Of a DNA stretch of 64,000 nucleotides, positions 1 to 8,607 are shown in pieces; the first letter of the stretch is position 1, and each line of letters starts with the position of its first letter. The DNA is from Enterobacter sp. kpr-6. GTDB lineage: Bacteria > Pseudomonadota > Gammaproteobacteria > Enterobacterales > Enterobacteriaceae. The stretch lies in contig NZ_FOYH01000002.1 in the NCBI RefSeq assembly GCF_900116015.1, positions 546,365-610,364 on the forward strand, written 5' to 3'. The translations under genes were made by a program, and so were the position numbers. Below the pieces are notes generated by a model, which searched no databases, had not been told where the DNA came from, and worked only from the letters and a program-made list of their open reading frames with translations.

Positions 1-13
1 GAGGGAGGTTTTG

Positions 14-80
14 TCCCCTCTCCCTGAGGGAGAGGGTCAGGGTGAGGGTGGTGTTGTCCCCTCTCCCTCAGGGAGAGGGT
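14..80. repeat. Intergenic palindromic repeat, block 1
   Basis: Two copies of the palindromic core CCCTCTCCCTNAGGGAGAGGG are present, one followed by a TCAGGGTGAGGG arm. The second copy contains the fliI stop codon. The same family recurs in ten further blocks across the window. Confidence 0.9.
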
Positions 81-1405
81 GGCCTCCTCCCCGGAAACAG
101 CTTCTGCATCTGCCCCTGCACCTGCTCCAGCGGGGCGGCTTCGTGCATCTCCTGGGTCAAAAACCGGACGATCGCCGGGAACACTTTCACCGCTTTATCC
201 ACTGCCGGATCTGCGCCTGCGACGTAGCCGCCGAGCGGGATCAGCGGTTTGATCTCCATATACGCCGCGTAATTTTGTTTCAGCGCACGGGCCGCCTGCT
301 GATGCTCGCGGGGGGTGATTTGCGTCATGCAGCGGCTGATCGACTGGGCGATATCAATCGCCGGGTAGTGCCCGGCTTCGGCCAGTTTACGGGTCAGCAC
401 GATGTGTCCGTCGAGCACCGCGCGGGCGCAGTCAACAATCGGGTCCTGCTGATCGTCCCCTTCTGCCAGCACGGTGTAAATCGCGGTCATCGACCCGCTG
501 CTCTCGCTGTTGCCGGCGCTTTCCACAAGCCTTGGGATAATGCCAAACGCCGACGGCGGGTAGCCTTTGGTGGCGGGCGGTTCGCCAAGCGAGAGGGCGA
601 TTTCGCGCTGGGCCATGGCGTAGCGCGTCAGGGAATCCACCAGCAGCAGCACGTCAAAACCCCGGTCGCGGAACCAGGCGGCTATCGCGTGGCACAGCTC
701 GGTGGCTTTCAGGCGCATCAGCGGCGACTCGTCGGCGGGGGCGGCCACCACGATGGATTTTGCCAGCCCTTCGGCACCCAGGGAGTGATCGATAAACTCT
801 TTCACCTCGCGCCCGCGCTCGCCAATCAGCCCGACCACCACCACCTGAGCTTTGGTCTGGCGGGTGATCATGCCGAGCAGCACGCTTTTCCCCACCCCGC
901 TGCCCGCCATCAGCCCGACGCGCTGGCCTTTGCCGATGGTCAGCATACCGTTAATCGCTTTGACGCCGACGTCCAGCGGCTCCGCCACCGGCTGACGGGT
1001 GAGCGGGTTAATTGACGGCGCGCTGGCGGGCAGCACGTCGCTGCCGCCGAGTTTGCCCTTGCCGTCAATCGGCTCACCAAGTCCACTGACCACGCGGCCT
1101 AACCAGCTTTCGCCGATCAGCACTTCCTGGGCTCTGTCTTCCGGGAACACGCGCGCGCCTGCCATCAGGCCGGTGGGCTGTTTGAAGGGCATTAAATAGG
1201 TGATGTCGCGGTTAAAGCCCACCGCCTGGGCGTCGATAAAACTGCCGTCGGCGCTCTCGATGCGGCACAACTGCCCCGTCACCAGCGGACAGCCGACGCA
1301 CTCAAGTAAGATCCCGTTCAGCCGCACCAGCCGTCCGGCGACGCGGGCGACGGCGATGGTTTCGATGGCGTTAAGCGCAAGGTCGATCCGCGCCGGATCA
1401 TGCAT
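68..1405 (-). CDS. lfiI: Lateral flagellar export ATPase FliI (LfiI)
   Basis: This is the cytoplasmic ATPase of the flagellar type III export apparatus; it works with FliH to energise and prepare substrates for the FlhA/FlhB gate. The 445 residues are close to the family length. A Walker A loop (GSGVGKS, about residues 168-174) and a Walker B segment (VLLLVDSLTRYA) are visible, with the F1-beta-like core between. The ATG lies 8 bases inside the end of fliH, so the two are translationally coupled. The last residues (RRPPSP) and the stop are encoded by an intergenic palindromic repeat, so the original C-terminus may have been altered. fliJ, expected next, is not in the 67 bases left in the window. 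Confidence 0.95.
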   Translation of the reverse strand: MHDPARIDLALNAIETIAVARVAGRLVRLNGILLECVGCPLVTGQLCRIESADGSFIDAQAVGFNRDITYLMPFKQPTGLMAGARVFPEDRAQEVLIGESWLGRVVSGLGEPIDGKGKLGGSDVLPASAPSINPLTRQPVAEPLDVGVKAINGMLTIGKGQRVGLMAGSGVGKSVLLGMITRQTKAQVVVVGLIGERGREVKEFIDHSLGAEGLAKSIVVAAPADESPLMRLKATELCHAIAAWFRDRGFDVLLLVDSLTRYAMAQREIALSLGEPPATKGYPPSAFGIIPRLVESAGNSESSGSMTAIYTVLAEGDDQQDPIVDCARAVLDGHIVLTRKLAEAGHYPAIDIAQSISRCMTQITPREHQQAARALKQNYAAYMEIKPLIPLGGYVAGADPAVDKAVKVFPAIVRFLTQEMHEAAPLEQVQGQMQKLFPGRRPPSP

Positions 1406-2105
1406 CGTCCGACTCCGGGGCCAGCGTCTCTTTCAGCACATTCATGCACTGTGACAGGCGGTGCCCGCAGCCGATATCCAGTTCCGATTGATCGGTCACA
1501 ATCCGGCACTCCCCGGCGGGCAACTCTGCCGACGGCATCAGGCTCCACTCTTTGACCTTCGCAGGCGCAGCGTTCTGAATGCGGTTAAATTCATCCGTGC
1601 TCAGGTAAACGTGCAGCGATTCCGGCGTGGACGGCAGGGCCGTAATCGCCTCCTCCACCAGCGCCAGAAGCTGCGTCGGCTGCAGCGCCAGTTCGCAGCG
1701 GATCACCTGGCGGGTGACTTTTCCCACCAGTTGCAGGAGATCGTCGCGCTGTTTGCGCTGTGCGTGGGCCATAAAATCGTTCAGTTGCGACGCGATGGCT
1801 TCCAGCGGAGCGGCGGCCTCGGTGAACTGCATCAGCCCGGCTTTCTGCCCGGCGAGACTGCCCTCGGCGTAGCCGTCGCGGTAGCCGTCGTCCTGCCCTT
1901 TCTGCCGCCCTTCCTCGCGACCCTGTTCGTGGCCTTCAGCGAGGCCCTGTTCAAAGCCCTTTTGCATCCCCTGCTGAAAACCATCCATTAACTGACGCTG
2001 AAACTCTACGGCTGAAACGCCCGGCAGCGGCGTATCGGCAAAGGGCGCGGCGTGGCGCGGGGCAAAGCGGTGTAAGCGGTAGCGACCGCGTAGCTTTTCC
2101 ATCAT
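1398..2105 (-). CDS. lfiH: Lateral flagellar export ATPase regulator FliH (LfiH)
   Basis: FliH is the stator-like partner that binds the FliI ATPase and docks it on the C-ring. The protein has 235 residues. Residues 42-90 carry thirteen glycines at exactly four-residue spacing (GxxxG repeats), a known hallmark of the family, followed by the C-terminal FliI-binding region. Two tandem ATG codons are possible starts (2105 and 2102); AAGGAG is better spaced from the second. The gene lies 8 bases downstream of fliG and overlaps fliI, within the lafK-lfiEFGHI operon. Confidence 0.93.
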   Translation of the reverse strand: MMEKLRGRYRLHRFAPRHAAPFADTPLPGVSAVEFQRQLMDGFQQGMQKGFEQGLAEGHEQGREEGRQKGQDDGYRDGYAEGSLAGQKAGLMQFTEAAAPLEAIASQLNDFMAHAQRKQRDDLLQLVGKVTRQVIRCELALQPTQLLALVEEAITALPSTPESLHVYLSTDEFNRIQNAAPAKVKEWSLMPSAELPAGECRIVTDQSELDIGCGHRLSQCMNVLKETLAPESDDA

Positions 2106-2113
2106 GTGCTCCT

Positions 2114-3130
2114 TTATTCCGCCGTCTGTTCAGCATACAGCTGAAGCTGAATTTCACCGGCTTCTTCCAGCTCGCGGGCAATCGCCATGATCTCACGGCG
2201 GATCTGCTCAATGCGGCTGATCGGCACCGGCCCCAGGCGGGAGGTGATGGTTTCAAGCTGCTGTACCTGGCGCTTTGGCATGACCGCAAAAATAGCGCGG
2301 CGCAGCGGCGTTTCGGTGCCTTTGAGCGCCACCGCCCAGTCTTCCATCGGCACTTCGTCGAGCAGGCGACGGCGCACCTCTTCGCTCTGGCGACTCAGGA
2401 TAAAGAAGTCGTACATCTCATCCTGCAACTGCTCCAGCACCTCTTCGTCCAGATTGCGCATCTGATCGAGGATCTGCTGCTGGTTGCCCTGAATGCGGTT
2501 GACGATATCCGCCGCCTGCTTGATGCCCTTCACTTTCGAGCCGTGCTCGGCGAGCACCGACAGGCCACGGTCGATGAGGCGGTCCAGTTCGTCCACCACG
2601 TCGCGGTTAACGTCGCTGAGTTTTGCCACCCGATAGAGAATTTCGTTTTGCACCGCGTCGCTCATGTACGAGAGTACGGTGGCGGCGATCTCCGGCGTCA
2701 GGAAGGCGAGAAACACCGCCTGCAACTGGAGGTGTTCTTCGGAGATCAGCGTGGCAAGCTGGCGCGGTTCCACCCATTGCAGGCGCGCCATTCGTGAGCG
2801 GATCTCATCGCCGTAAATGCCGTTGATCACGCTGCTGGCGATTTCGCCGCCCAGCGCTTTGTTAAGGATCCCCTGCAACATCATCCGCGATGCGCCGTTG
2901 ATGCCACTCTGCTCGCGGAATTCCTCAAAGAAATTGTTGATGACCTTTTTCGCCTGGCTGGTTTTCACCCCGGAAAGGCGCGCCATGTGCTCGCTCAGGC
3001 GCACCACTTCTTCGCGGCTGAGTTTTTGCATCACCGTGGCGGCGGCCTCTTCGCCGAGGCAGAGCAGTAAAATCGCCGCCTGCTCAAGGTAGCTGGTGCC
3101 GCTGGACTTATTTATTGTCAATTCGCTCAT
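2114..3130 (-). CDS. lfiG: Lateral flagellar motor switch protein FliG (LfiG)
   Basis: FliG is the rotor protein that touches the MotA-like stator and couples torque to the MS-ring. The 338 residues cover the N, middle and C domains. The C-terminal torque domain is recognisable by LKGTETPLR and a charged helix. The conserved EHPQ motif of the middle domain, which contacts FliM, reads EHLQ at residues 132-135, a Pro-to-Leu change. The start overlaps the end of fliF by 23 bases, indicating tight coupling in the operon. Confidence 0.95.
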   Translation of the reverse strand: MSELTINKSSGTSYLEQAAILLLCLGEEAAATVMQKLSREEVVRLSEHMARLSGVKTSQAKKVINNFFEEFREQSGINGASRMMLQGILNKALGGEIASSVINGIYGDEIRSRMARLQWVEPRQLATLISEEHLQLQAVFLAFLTPEIAATVLSYMSDAVQNEILYRVAKLSDVNRDVVDELDRLIDRGLSVLAEHGSKVKGIKQAADIVNRIQGNQQQILDQMRNLDEEVLEQLQDEMYDFFILSRQSEEVRRRLLDEVPMEDWAVALKGTETPLRRAIFAVMPKRQVQQLETITSRLGPVPISRIEQIRREIMAIARELEEAGEIQLQLYAEQTAE

Positions 3131-4778
3131 TACTGGTAATCCACTGTCTGATCACTTCGGCAACGCGATCGGTGTCGCTGATCGCCAGTTTTTTAAGGAA
3201 TTCCAGCTTGGTTTCCAGACCGGAACTTTGTGCGGGCAGCGAGTCATCGCCGGGGAACGACGGCAGTTCAATGCTCTTACGCTCGTCGTCATCAGTGCTG
3301 ATGGTCGGCAGGATCTCATCATGCGTCACCGCTGGCGCGACTTGCGCATTGCGGCGCAGGGCCTGCATCGCCATAACGTGCTTCATCAGCGGGCGCACCA
3401 CCAGCAGCAAAATCAAGAGTGCGAGCAGGCCGATGCCGCCCATGCGCGCCCACGCCATGATGCTGTCGTTCTGCCACCATTTTTCCACCGTCACGGTCGG
3501 TTTTTCCGCCGGGATGAAGTTCAAAAGTGACAGGGAGAGTTTGTCGCCGCGCGCGCTGTCGATCCCGGCGGCGTTGTTGAGCATGGTTTCCACCTGCTTC
3601 ACCTGCTCCGGCGTCCAGCCTTTTACCGTCGCCGCGTCGCGGTTTAACACCACCGCCACGTTGAGATGCTTCAGTTCAAAACCGGGATGCTGAATGTGTT
3701 TGATGTCGCGATCCCAGGCGTAGTCGCGCTTGCTGTCGCTGTGCTCGGAGAGCGCCTGCGGATTTTTACTGGCCGCCGGGTTAGCGGGCGTGCCGCCAAT
3801 CTGCTCAGGCGCGGCTTCCGGCGGGCGATTGCTTAACGAGCCGGGAATGCCGATGGCGATCTGATCGGTGTTTTTATCCTGCGAAATCTGCTCGCGGTTG
3901 AGTTTCGGGCTGTCGCCGAGCTTCTCCTGGGTTTCGTCGATGGCGCTGAGATCCAGCTCCGGCATCACGCTGATGCGGTAATTGTTTTTCCCCACCAGCG
4001 TGGTCAGCACGTTCGCGATGCTGTCGCGGGTTTTATCCTGAATATTCTTCAGTAGTTCGTTGTTTTTGCGGGTGGTGGCGGAGGCACGGGTTTCATCGGC
4101 CACGCCCTCAGAGAGCAACACGCCCGCCTGATCGACCACGCTGACCTGTGCGGGCGCAAGCCCTGGCACGCTGCCGCTCACCAGGTGAATAATGGCGTTG
4201 ACCTGCTCGGCGTCGAGCTTGCTGCCGTAATGCAGGCGCACCACCACCGAGGCGCTGTTGTGCGCTTCCTCGCTCACCACAAACGAGCTTTCTTCGTTCA
4301 GCGCGAGGTGCACGCGGGCAGTTTCCACCGCGTCGAGCGTCATAATGCTCTGCGCCATCTCCCCTTCGAGGCTGCGCTTGTAGCGGATGTTCTGCACGAA
4401 CTGGCTGCTGCCGAGCACTTCGTCTTTGTCCATCAGCTCATAGCCGGTGGGGTTTAACGCCTGCACGCCTTTGCCCGCCAGGGTCATGCGGATTTTCGAC
4501 AGTTGCGCGTCCGGGACGAGGATCTGCCCGGTGGCCGGATCGATGCGGTAATCGACCTTTTCGCCGTCGAGCACGGTAATAATCTGCGATACCGGCAGGT
4601 GTTCCTGTGCGCCGTACAGCGCAATGTAGCCGCTGTTACTGTGCCAGAGCGTGCCGACAATCGCGGCGGTTAACAGCACCGCCGCGCCGCCTAAGGCCAG
4701 CCATTTTTTATTGCCCGGCAACGCCGCCGACAGTGCGGAAAGCGGGGCCGAAAGCCGCGCGGAGAGTTTCTCTTTCAT
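3108..4778 (-). CDS. lfiF: Lateral flagellar MS-ring protein FliF (LfiF)
   Basis: FliF forms the membrane-supramembrane ring on which rotor and export gate assemble. The 556 residues match the family length. One transmembrane segment lies near residues 26-46 (after KKWLALGG) and a second near 450-470 (GLLALLILLLVV), with the periplasmic ring-building region between. The C-terminal tail that binds FliG is present (residues about 520-556, acidic). It lies 4 bases downstream of fliE and overlaps fliG. Confidence 0.95.
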   Translation of the reverse strand: MKEKLSARLSAPLSALSAALPGNKKWLALGGAAVLLTAAIVGTLWHSNSGYIALYGAQEHLPVSQIITVLDGEKVDYRIDPATGQILVPDAQLSKIRMTLAGKGVQALNPTGYELMDKDEVLGSSQFVQNIRYKRSLEGEMAQSIMTLDAVETARVHLALNEESSFVVSEEAHNSASVVVRLHYGSKLDAEQVNAIIHLVSGSVPGLAPAQVSVVDQAGVLLSEGVADETRASATTRKNNELLKNIQDKTRDSIANVLTTLVGKNNYRISVMPELDLSAIDETQEKLGDSPKLNREQISQDKNTDQIAIGIPGSLSNRPPEAAPEQIGGTPANPAASKNPQALSEHSDSKRDYAWDRDIKHIQHPGFELKHLNVAVVLNRDAATVKGWTPEQVKQVETMLNNAAGIDSARGDKLSLSLLNFIPAEKPTVTVEKWWQNDSIMAWARMGGIGLLALLILLLVVRPLMKHVMAMQALRRNAQVAPAVTHDEILPTISTDDDERKSIELPSFPGDDSLPAQSSGLETKLEFLKKLAISDTDRVAEVIRQWITSNERIDNK

Positions 4779-4782
4779 AGGG

Positions 4783-5136
4783 CTACACAGACATGCTCAT
4801 CAGATCGTTAATGCCGCTGGTCACTTTGTTTCTGACCTGCACCAGCGCGGAAAAGGAGAGCGCGGCCTCCTGGCTTGCCAGCATCGCGCCGACCAGATCG
4901 TCGCTCTGCCCGCTGTCAACGGCGTTCTGTTTGGCGTCCGCCGCCTGCTGTATCCGATCGATATGGTTGAGTGCGGCATGCATCACCTCCTGAAAAGAGG
5001 TTTCGCTGGCGTGGCTTGCCAGCGCCTGCGTCGTTGAGGGCAACACCGGCGCATCGGCCAGGGTTTTCATCCGGTTCATTTCCTGCTGCATACTGAGCAA
5101 GGACGCACCGCCGGTGAGATGAGTAATCGTTGTCAT
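4783..5136 (-). CDS. lfiE: Lateral flagellar hook-basal body protein FliE (LfiE)
   Basis: FliE is the small adaptor between the MS-ring and the proximal rod and is the first export substrate. From the ATG at 5136 the product is 117 residues; an in-frame TTG at 5160 would add 8 residues but overlaps lafK. The C-terminal FliE signature is clear: SFSALVQVRNKVTSGINDLM. It is first of the structural genes after lafK. The ribosome binding site is weak (GGAA), so expression may depend on coupling with lafK, whose stop lies 17 bases upstream. Confidence 0.88.
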   Translation of the reverse strand: MTTITHLTGGASLLSMQQEMNRMKTLADAPVLPSTTQALASHASETSFQEVMHAALNHIDRIQQAADAKQNAVDSGQSDDLVGAMLASQEAALSFSALVQVRNKVTSGINDLMSMSV

Positions 5137-5153
5137 GAAGGAATTTTCCGGAA

Positions 5154-6146
5154 TTAACAAACGTCGAAGCCCTGCTTGCGCATGGAGGCGAGGCGATAGC
5201 GTAACGCCCTGGGGGTGATCCCCAGGAAGTCAGCGATTTTGGTTTTATTGCCCTGAAATTTACCCATCAGGTCGGCAATATACTGATACTGCGCACTGCG
5301 TCCGTGCGCCTGTAAATTATCGTTCAGATCCACCGCCAAAGTGACGGGTGCGGCGGCGGGTTGCCAGGATTCAATATAGGGGGCGGATTCTTCCACCAGC
5401 GGAATACCCAGCGTGCTGGCGTGGATCACGCCGTCCTGATTTAAAATCATCCCGCGCTGAATGGTATTTTCCAGCTGGCGCACGTTACCCGGCCAGCTAT
5501 ATTTAACCAGCGCCGATTTTGCCCGCTCGGAGAGCACGATATTTTTGCCGACCATGCGGGCATATTTTTGCAGGAAAGATTCCGCCAGCGGAATAATATC
5601 CCCCGCGCGTTCGCGCAGCGGCGGGACGTTAATCGGCACCACCGAAATACGGTAAAACAGATCTTCACGAAAACGCCCGGCGGCGACTTCCGCTTCCAGA
5701 TTTTTATTGGTGCAGGCAATCAGGCGGAAATTCAGTTTAATGGGCCGATTACTGCCCAGGCGTTCCACCTGATGCTCCTGTAATACGCGCAATAATTTGG
5801 CCTGTAACGCCAGCGGCATATCGCCAATTTCATCTAACAGCAGCGTGCCGTTATTGGCCATCTCCAGTTTGCCGGGAACGGAATTTACCGCGCCGGTGAA
5901 TGCGCCTTTTTCATAGCCGAACAGGGTGGATTCCAGCATCGGTTCAGGAATAGCCGCACAGTTAATACCAATAAATGGCGCGTCATTCTCTTCACCAAAG
6001 GCGGCGGAGTGAATGAGTTTCGCCACGCACTCTTTACCCGCGCCGGTTTCACCCTGAATCAATACCGGAATATTAAAGCTGGCAACACGTCTTGCTAATG
6101 AAAACGTTTTAATGCTGGTAGCGGCTTCGGCTATTAAGGTTGGCAT
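5154..6146 (-). CDS. lafK: Sigma-54-dependent lateral flagellar activator LafK
   Basis: LafK is the enhancer-binding AAA+ activator that drives sigma-54 promoters of lateral flagellar genes. Numbering from the ATG at 6146 (330 residues), the Walker A GETGAGKE is at 32-39, the sigma-54 contact loop GAFTGA at 81-86 and Walker B LLLDEI at about 102-107. A Fis-type helix-turn-helix (NKTKIADFLGITPRALRYRL) lies at the C-terminus. An upstream in-frame TTG at 6176 is possible. No receiver or FleQ-type N-terminal domain is encoded, and the DNA upstream is AT-rich and non-coding. The sigma-54 promoter before lafB is a likely target. It is divergent from lfiM. Confidence 0.92.
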   Translation of the reverse strand: MPTLIAEAATSIKTFSLARRVASFNIPVLIQGETGAGKECVAKLIHSAAFGEENDAPFIGINCAAIPEPMLESTLFGYEKGAFTGAVNSVPGKLEMANNGTLLLDEIGDMPLALQAKLLRVLQEHQVERLGSNRPIKLNFRLIACTNKNLEAEVAAGRFREDLFYRISVVPINVPPLRERAGDIIPLAESFLQKYARMVGKNIVLSERAKSALVKYSWPGNVRQLENTIQRGMILNQDGVIHASTLGIPLVEESAPYIESWQPAAAPVTLAVDLNDNLQAHGRSAQYQYIADLMGKFQGNKTKIADFLGITPRALRYRLASMRKQGFDVC

Positions 6147-6608
6147 GAGTAAACTCGCATTAACTGATATAAACAAATGAGGAGGATGACGGCTGCCATG
6201 TATTACATTAGCTTAAGTAATCCTGACACCTGAGATTAAGCAAATTCTAACATCACGCCATTTTCAGAAATAATATTAATCCTTCAAAAAAATATTATTT
6301 CTTTGAAAACATGTAGTTATATAAAGAAACGAGGGAAAGATACGCAGCAGACGCGCGCAATGAGATCGTGCCCGGAAATTAATAATCTTTTAATAATAAT
6401 TATCCCGCACCGGGCGCTTGTGGTGCAAAACTATTTCCGATTAAATGCCCTTCCTGTTTCGGGAGTGGTCGCTGGTGAAGTACAGACGTTATTTAATTAA
6501 GACGGCAATCATAAAGCGAAACTTAAATGTGAACCGTCAGTTTTTACATGCAGTGAGATCTTCATCACGTAAAACGGCTCGCTCCTTATTAAGACATTAC
6601 GACAGAGA
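6147..6608. other. Divergent intergenic region lafK/lfiM
   Basis: This stretch of about 460 bases separates the two divergent basal-body operons and is much richer in A and T than the flanking genes. It must hold the promoters of both operons. I find no sigma-54 -24/-12 element and no convincing sigma-28 element on either strand. The arms GCCCGG (near 6370) and CCGGGC (near 6411) are inverted. A 65-codon open frame here looks non-coding. Confidence 0.6.
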
Positions 6609-7478
6609 ATGCGCACCATGTTGAAGTACAGCCAGCTCCAGGGAGTCTGCAAACTGGAAGGTAATCGCCTTGGCCGCCCTTACCATCGGCTGCCGGGAAT
6701 GTTTATCAGCAAATTCGACATTCTGGAGTCGAGGCTCAGCCATTACTTTCTCAGAAAGCACCGTTCAAACGTCAGCTTAAAAAAGATCGCCTGCACCATG
6801 GACGTGAAAAATAAGCGTGCCGATGTGCTCGCCTCGCCCGTAGGTAATCTGGCGTTTGATATCGATCGCCCGCTGCTGTTAACCATTCTGAATAATTTTT
6901 ACGGTCTGGATGCGCATTTCGATGAAAACAGTAAAACCGACCGGCCGCCAACAAAAACCGAAGCGCGGTTGCGTAACCGCCTGGCGCTGGATATTTGCCA
7001 GATGCTGTTTAATGAAGAAACGCTCGGCCTGCCATTAACCGTTAAGGCCGATAACAGCCATATTCTCACGCAGTGGGCGTATCAGATTGCCTTTACGCTC
7101 AATGAAGATAAGCAGAGCAGTTTTTATATTCTGCTGGATAACGCTCACACCGATTTTATTCTCAACGCGCTGCGCAAAAAAGAGAAGCCGCAGGTTGATG
7201 AAGGGGCGGCGGCGCGTAAATCGAAGCAAAAAGCGATCATGACGCAGATTATTAATACCCTGCCGTTAAGTCTCGATGTGAAAGTGGCGGAAATTAATAT
7301 GAACGTCGCGGATTTAACGATGATCAAGGCAGGCGATATTTTACCGATTTCGCTTGCGGATAAATTCCCCGTCGCTATCGGACAATCAGCCCTGTTCAGC
7401 GCGCTGATCGTCGAGGATAGCGACAAACTGCTGTTGTCCGACATTACTGAAAATATCTCTGAGAAGTCGTATGAATAA
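6609..7478 (+). CDS. lfiM: Lateral flagellar motor switch protein FliM (LfiM)
   Basis: FliM is the middle C-ring protein linking FliG to FliN. The protein has 289 residues, shorter than the roughly 334 of the primary enteric FliM. The missing part is mainly the N-terminus: the EIDALL-type segment that binds phosphorylated CheY is not there. The C-terminal surface-presentation (SpoA-like) domain is recognisable (MNVADLTMIKAGDILPISL). It is first gene of lfiMNPQR-lfhBA and overlaps lfiN by 8 bases. A second ATG 9 bases downstream is an alternative start. Confidence 0.9.
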   Translation: MRTMLKYSQLQGVCKLEGNRLGRPYHRLPGMFISKFDILESRLSHYFLRKHRSNVSLKKIACTMDVKNKRADVLASPVGNLAFDIDRPLLLTILNNFYGLDAHFDENSKTDRPPTKTEARLRNRLALDICQMLFNEETLGLPLTVKADNSHILTQWAYQIAFTLNEDKQSSFYILLDNAHTDFILNALRKKEKPQVDEGAAARKSKQKAIMTQIINTLPLSLDVKVAEINMNVADLTMIKAGDILPISLADKFPVAIGQSALFSALIVEDSDKLLLSDITENISEKSYE

Positions 7479-7842
7479 CCACGAAGATCTGCTTGAAGAA
7501 GGTTTTGAATTAGCCAGTCACGACGAGGCGGCTCCGCAGCCTGTTGCGCCGCTGGTGAAAACTGCCGCCAAAGGCGCGCCGCTGACCGATTCCATGGCGC
7601 TGCTGAAACGCATTCCCGTCACCCTGACGCTGGAAGTCTCCTCCGTGGAGGTGATGCTGGCGGATCTGCTCAGCATTGACGATGACACGGTGATTGAGCT
7701 GAACAAGCTGGCGGGCGAGCCGCTGGATATCAAAGTGAACAACATTCTGCTGGGGAAAGCGGAAGTGGTGGTGGTGAACGAGAAGTATGGATTACGGGTG
7801 ATCGAGTTCAACACGCGCGATATCAACGAACTGACGCCATGA
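7471..7842 (+). CDS. lfiN: Lateral flagellar switch protein FliN (LfiN)
   Basis: FliN forms the base of the C-ring and receives export cargo with FliH. The 123 residues end in a typical SpoA domain (LTLEVSSVEVMLADLL, then ELNKLAGEPLDIKVNN and the closing VNEKYGLRVIEF). The N-terminal 40 residues are low in conservation, as usual. It overlaps lfiM by 8 bases and lfiP by 4. No fliO gene lies between lfiN and lfiP. Confidence 0.93.
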   Translation: MNNHEDLLEEGFELASHDEAAPQPVAPLVKTAAKGAPLTDSMALLKRIPVTLTLEVSSVEVMLADLLSIDDDTVIELNKLAGEPLDIKVNNILLGKAEVVVVNEKYGLRVIEFNTRDINELTP

Positions 7843-8594
7843 AACTGCGCACGCTCTTTACCCTGCTGACGGGCGCGCTGCTGCTGCTTTCGCCGTCGGC
7901 GTTTGCCCAGGGCGGTGAGATCCCACTCTTCAGCGTGGTGACGCACGGGGACACCCAGGCGCTGAGCGTCAAAGTGCAGATCCTGATCCTGATGACGCTG
8001 GTGGGGATGCTGCCGACCCTGCTGCTGATGATGACCAGCTTTACCCGCTTTATCATCGTGCTGTCGCTGCTGCGCCAGGCGCTGGGGCTGCAACAAACGC
8101 CGCCCAACCGCATTCTGATCGGCATCGCGCTGGCGCTGACCATGCTGGTGATGCGTCCGATCTGGCTCAACATTTACGATCACGCGGTGGTGCCGTTTGA
8201 AAATGACGCCATCACACTGCCGCAGGCGCTCTCCACCGCCGCCGCGCCGCTTAAGCGCTTTATGCTGGCGCAGACCAACAAAAAAGCGATGGCGCAGATC
8301 ATGACCATCGCTAACGCGAAGGGCAACGCCGCCGATCAGGATCTCTCTATCGTCATTCCGGCGTACGTGTTAAGCGAGCTAAAAACCGCCTTCCAGATCG
8401 GCTTTATGCTCTACATCCCTTTTCTGGTGATCGACCTGATCGTCTCAAGCGTGCTGATGGCGATGGGGATGATGATGCTCTCGCCGCTGATCGTCTCGCT
8501 GCCGTTCAAACTGATGGTGTTTGTGCTGATCGACGGCTGGTCGCTGACCGTCGGCACCCTGACCGCCAGCATTCGCGGACTCGGCTTAGGCTGA
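7839..8594 (+). CDS. lfiP: Lateral flagellar export gate protein FliP (LfiP)
   Basis: FliP is a core subunit of the FliPQR export channel in the inner membrane. The 251-residue product starts with a cleavable signal peptide (hydrophobic run then SPSAFAQG), followed by membrane segments including MTLVGMLPTLLLMMTSFTRF, and the conserved C-terminal block MMMLSPLIVSLPFKLMVFVL. The start ATG overlaps the lfiN stop (ATGA). FliO, which helps FliP assembly in primary systems, is absent here. Confidence 0.96.
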   Translation: MKLRTLFTLLTGALLLLSPSAFAQGGEIPLFSVVTHGDTQALSVKVQILILMTLVGMLPTLLLMMTSFTRFIIVLSLLRQALGLQQTPPNRILIGIALALTMLVMRPIWLNIYDHAVVPFENDAITLPQALSTAAAPLKRFMLAQTNKKAMAQIMTIANAKGNAADQDLSIVIPAYVLSELKTAFQIGFMLYIPFLVIDLIVSSVLMAMGMMMLSPLIVSLPFKLMVFVLIDGWSLTVGTLTASIRGLGLG

Positions 8595-8607
8595 CAGGAG
8601 GCCTGTG

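Noticed and set aside
11-1015. Long plus-strand open frame over fliI
   Set aside because: It is antisense to fliI, rich in His, Arg and Gln as expected of a shadow frame in GC-rich DNA, and begins inside a repeat.
6303-6500. 65-codon open frame between lafK and lfiM
   Set aside because: AT-rich, no ribosome binding site, no recognisable features; more likely part of the promoter region.
6147-6608. LafK truncated by a frameshift that hides an N-terminal domain
   Set aside because: The upstream minus strand has no coding character in any frame, so there is no sign of a lost domain in the DNA itself.
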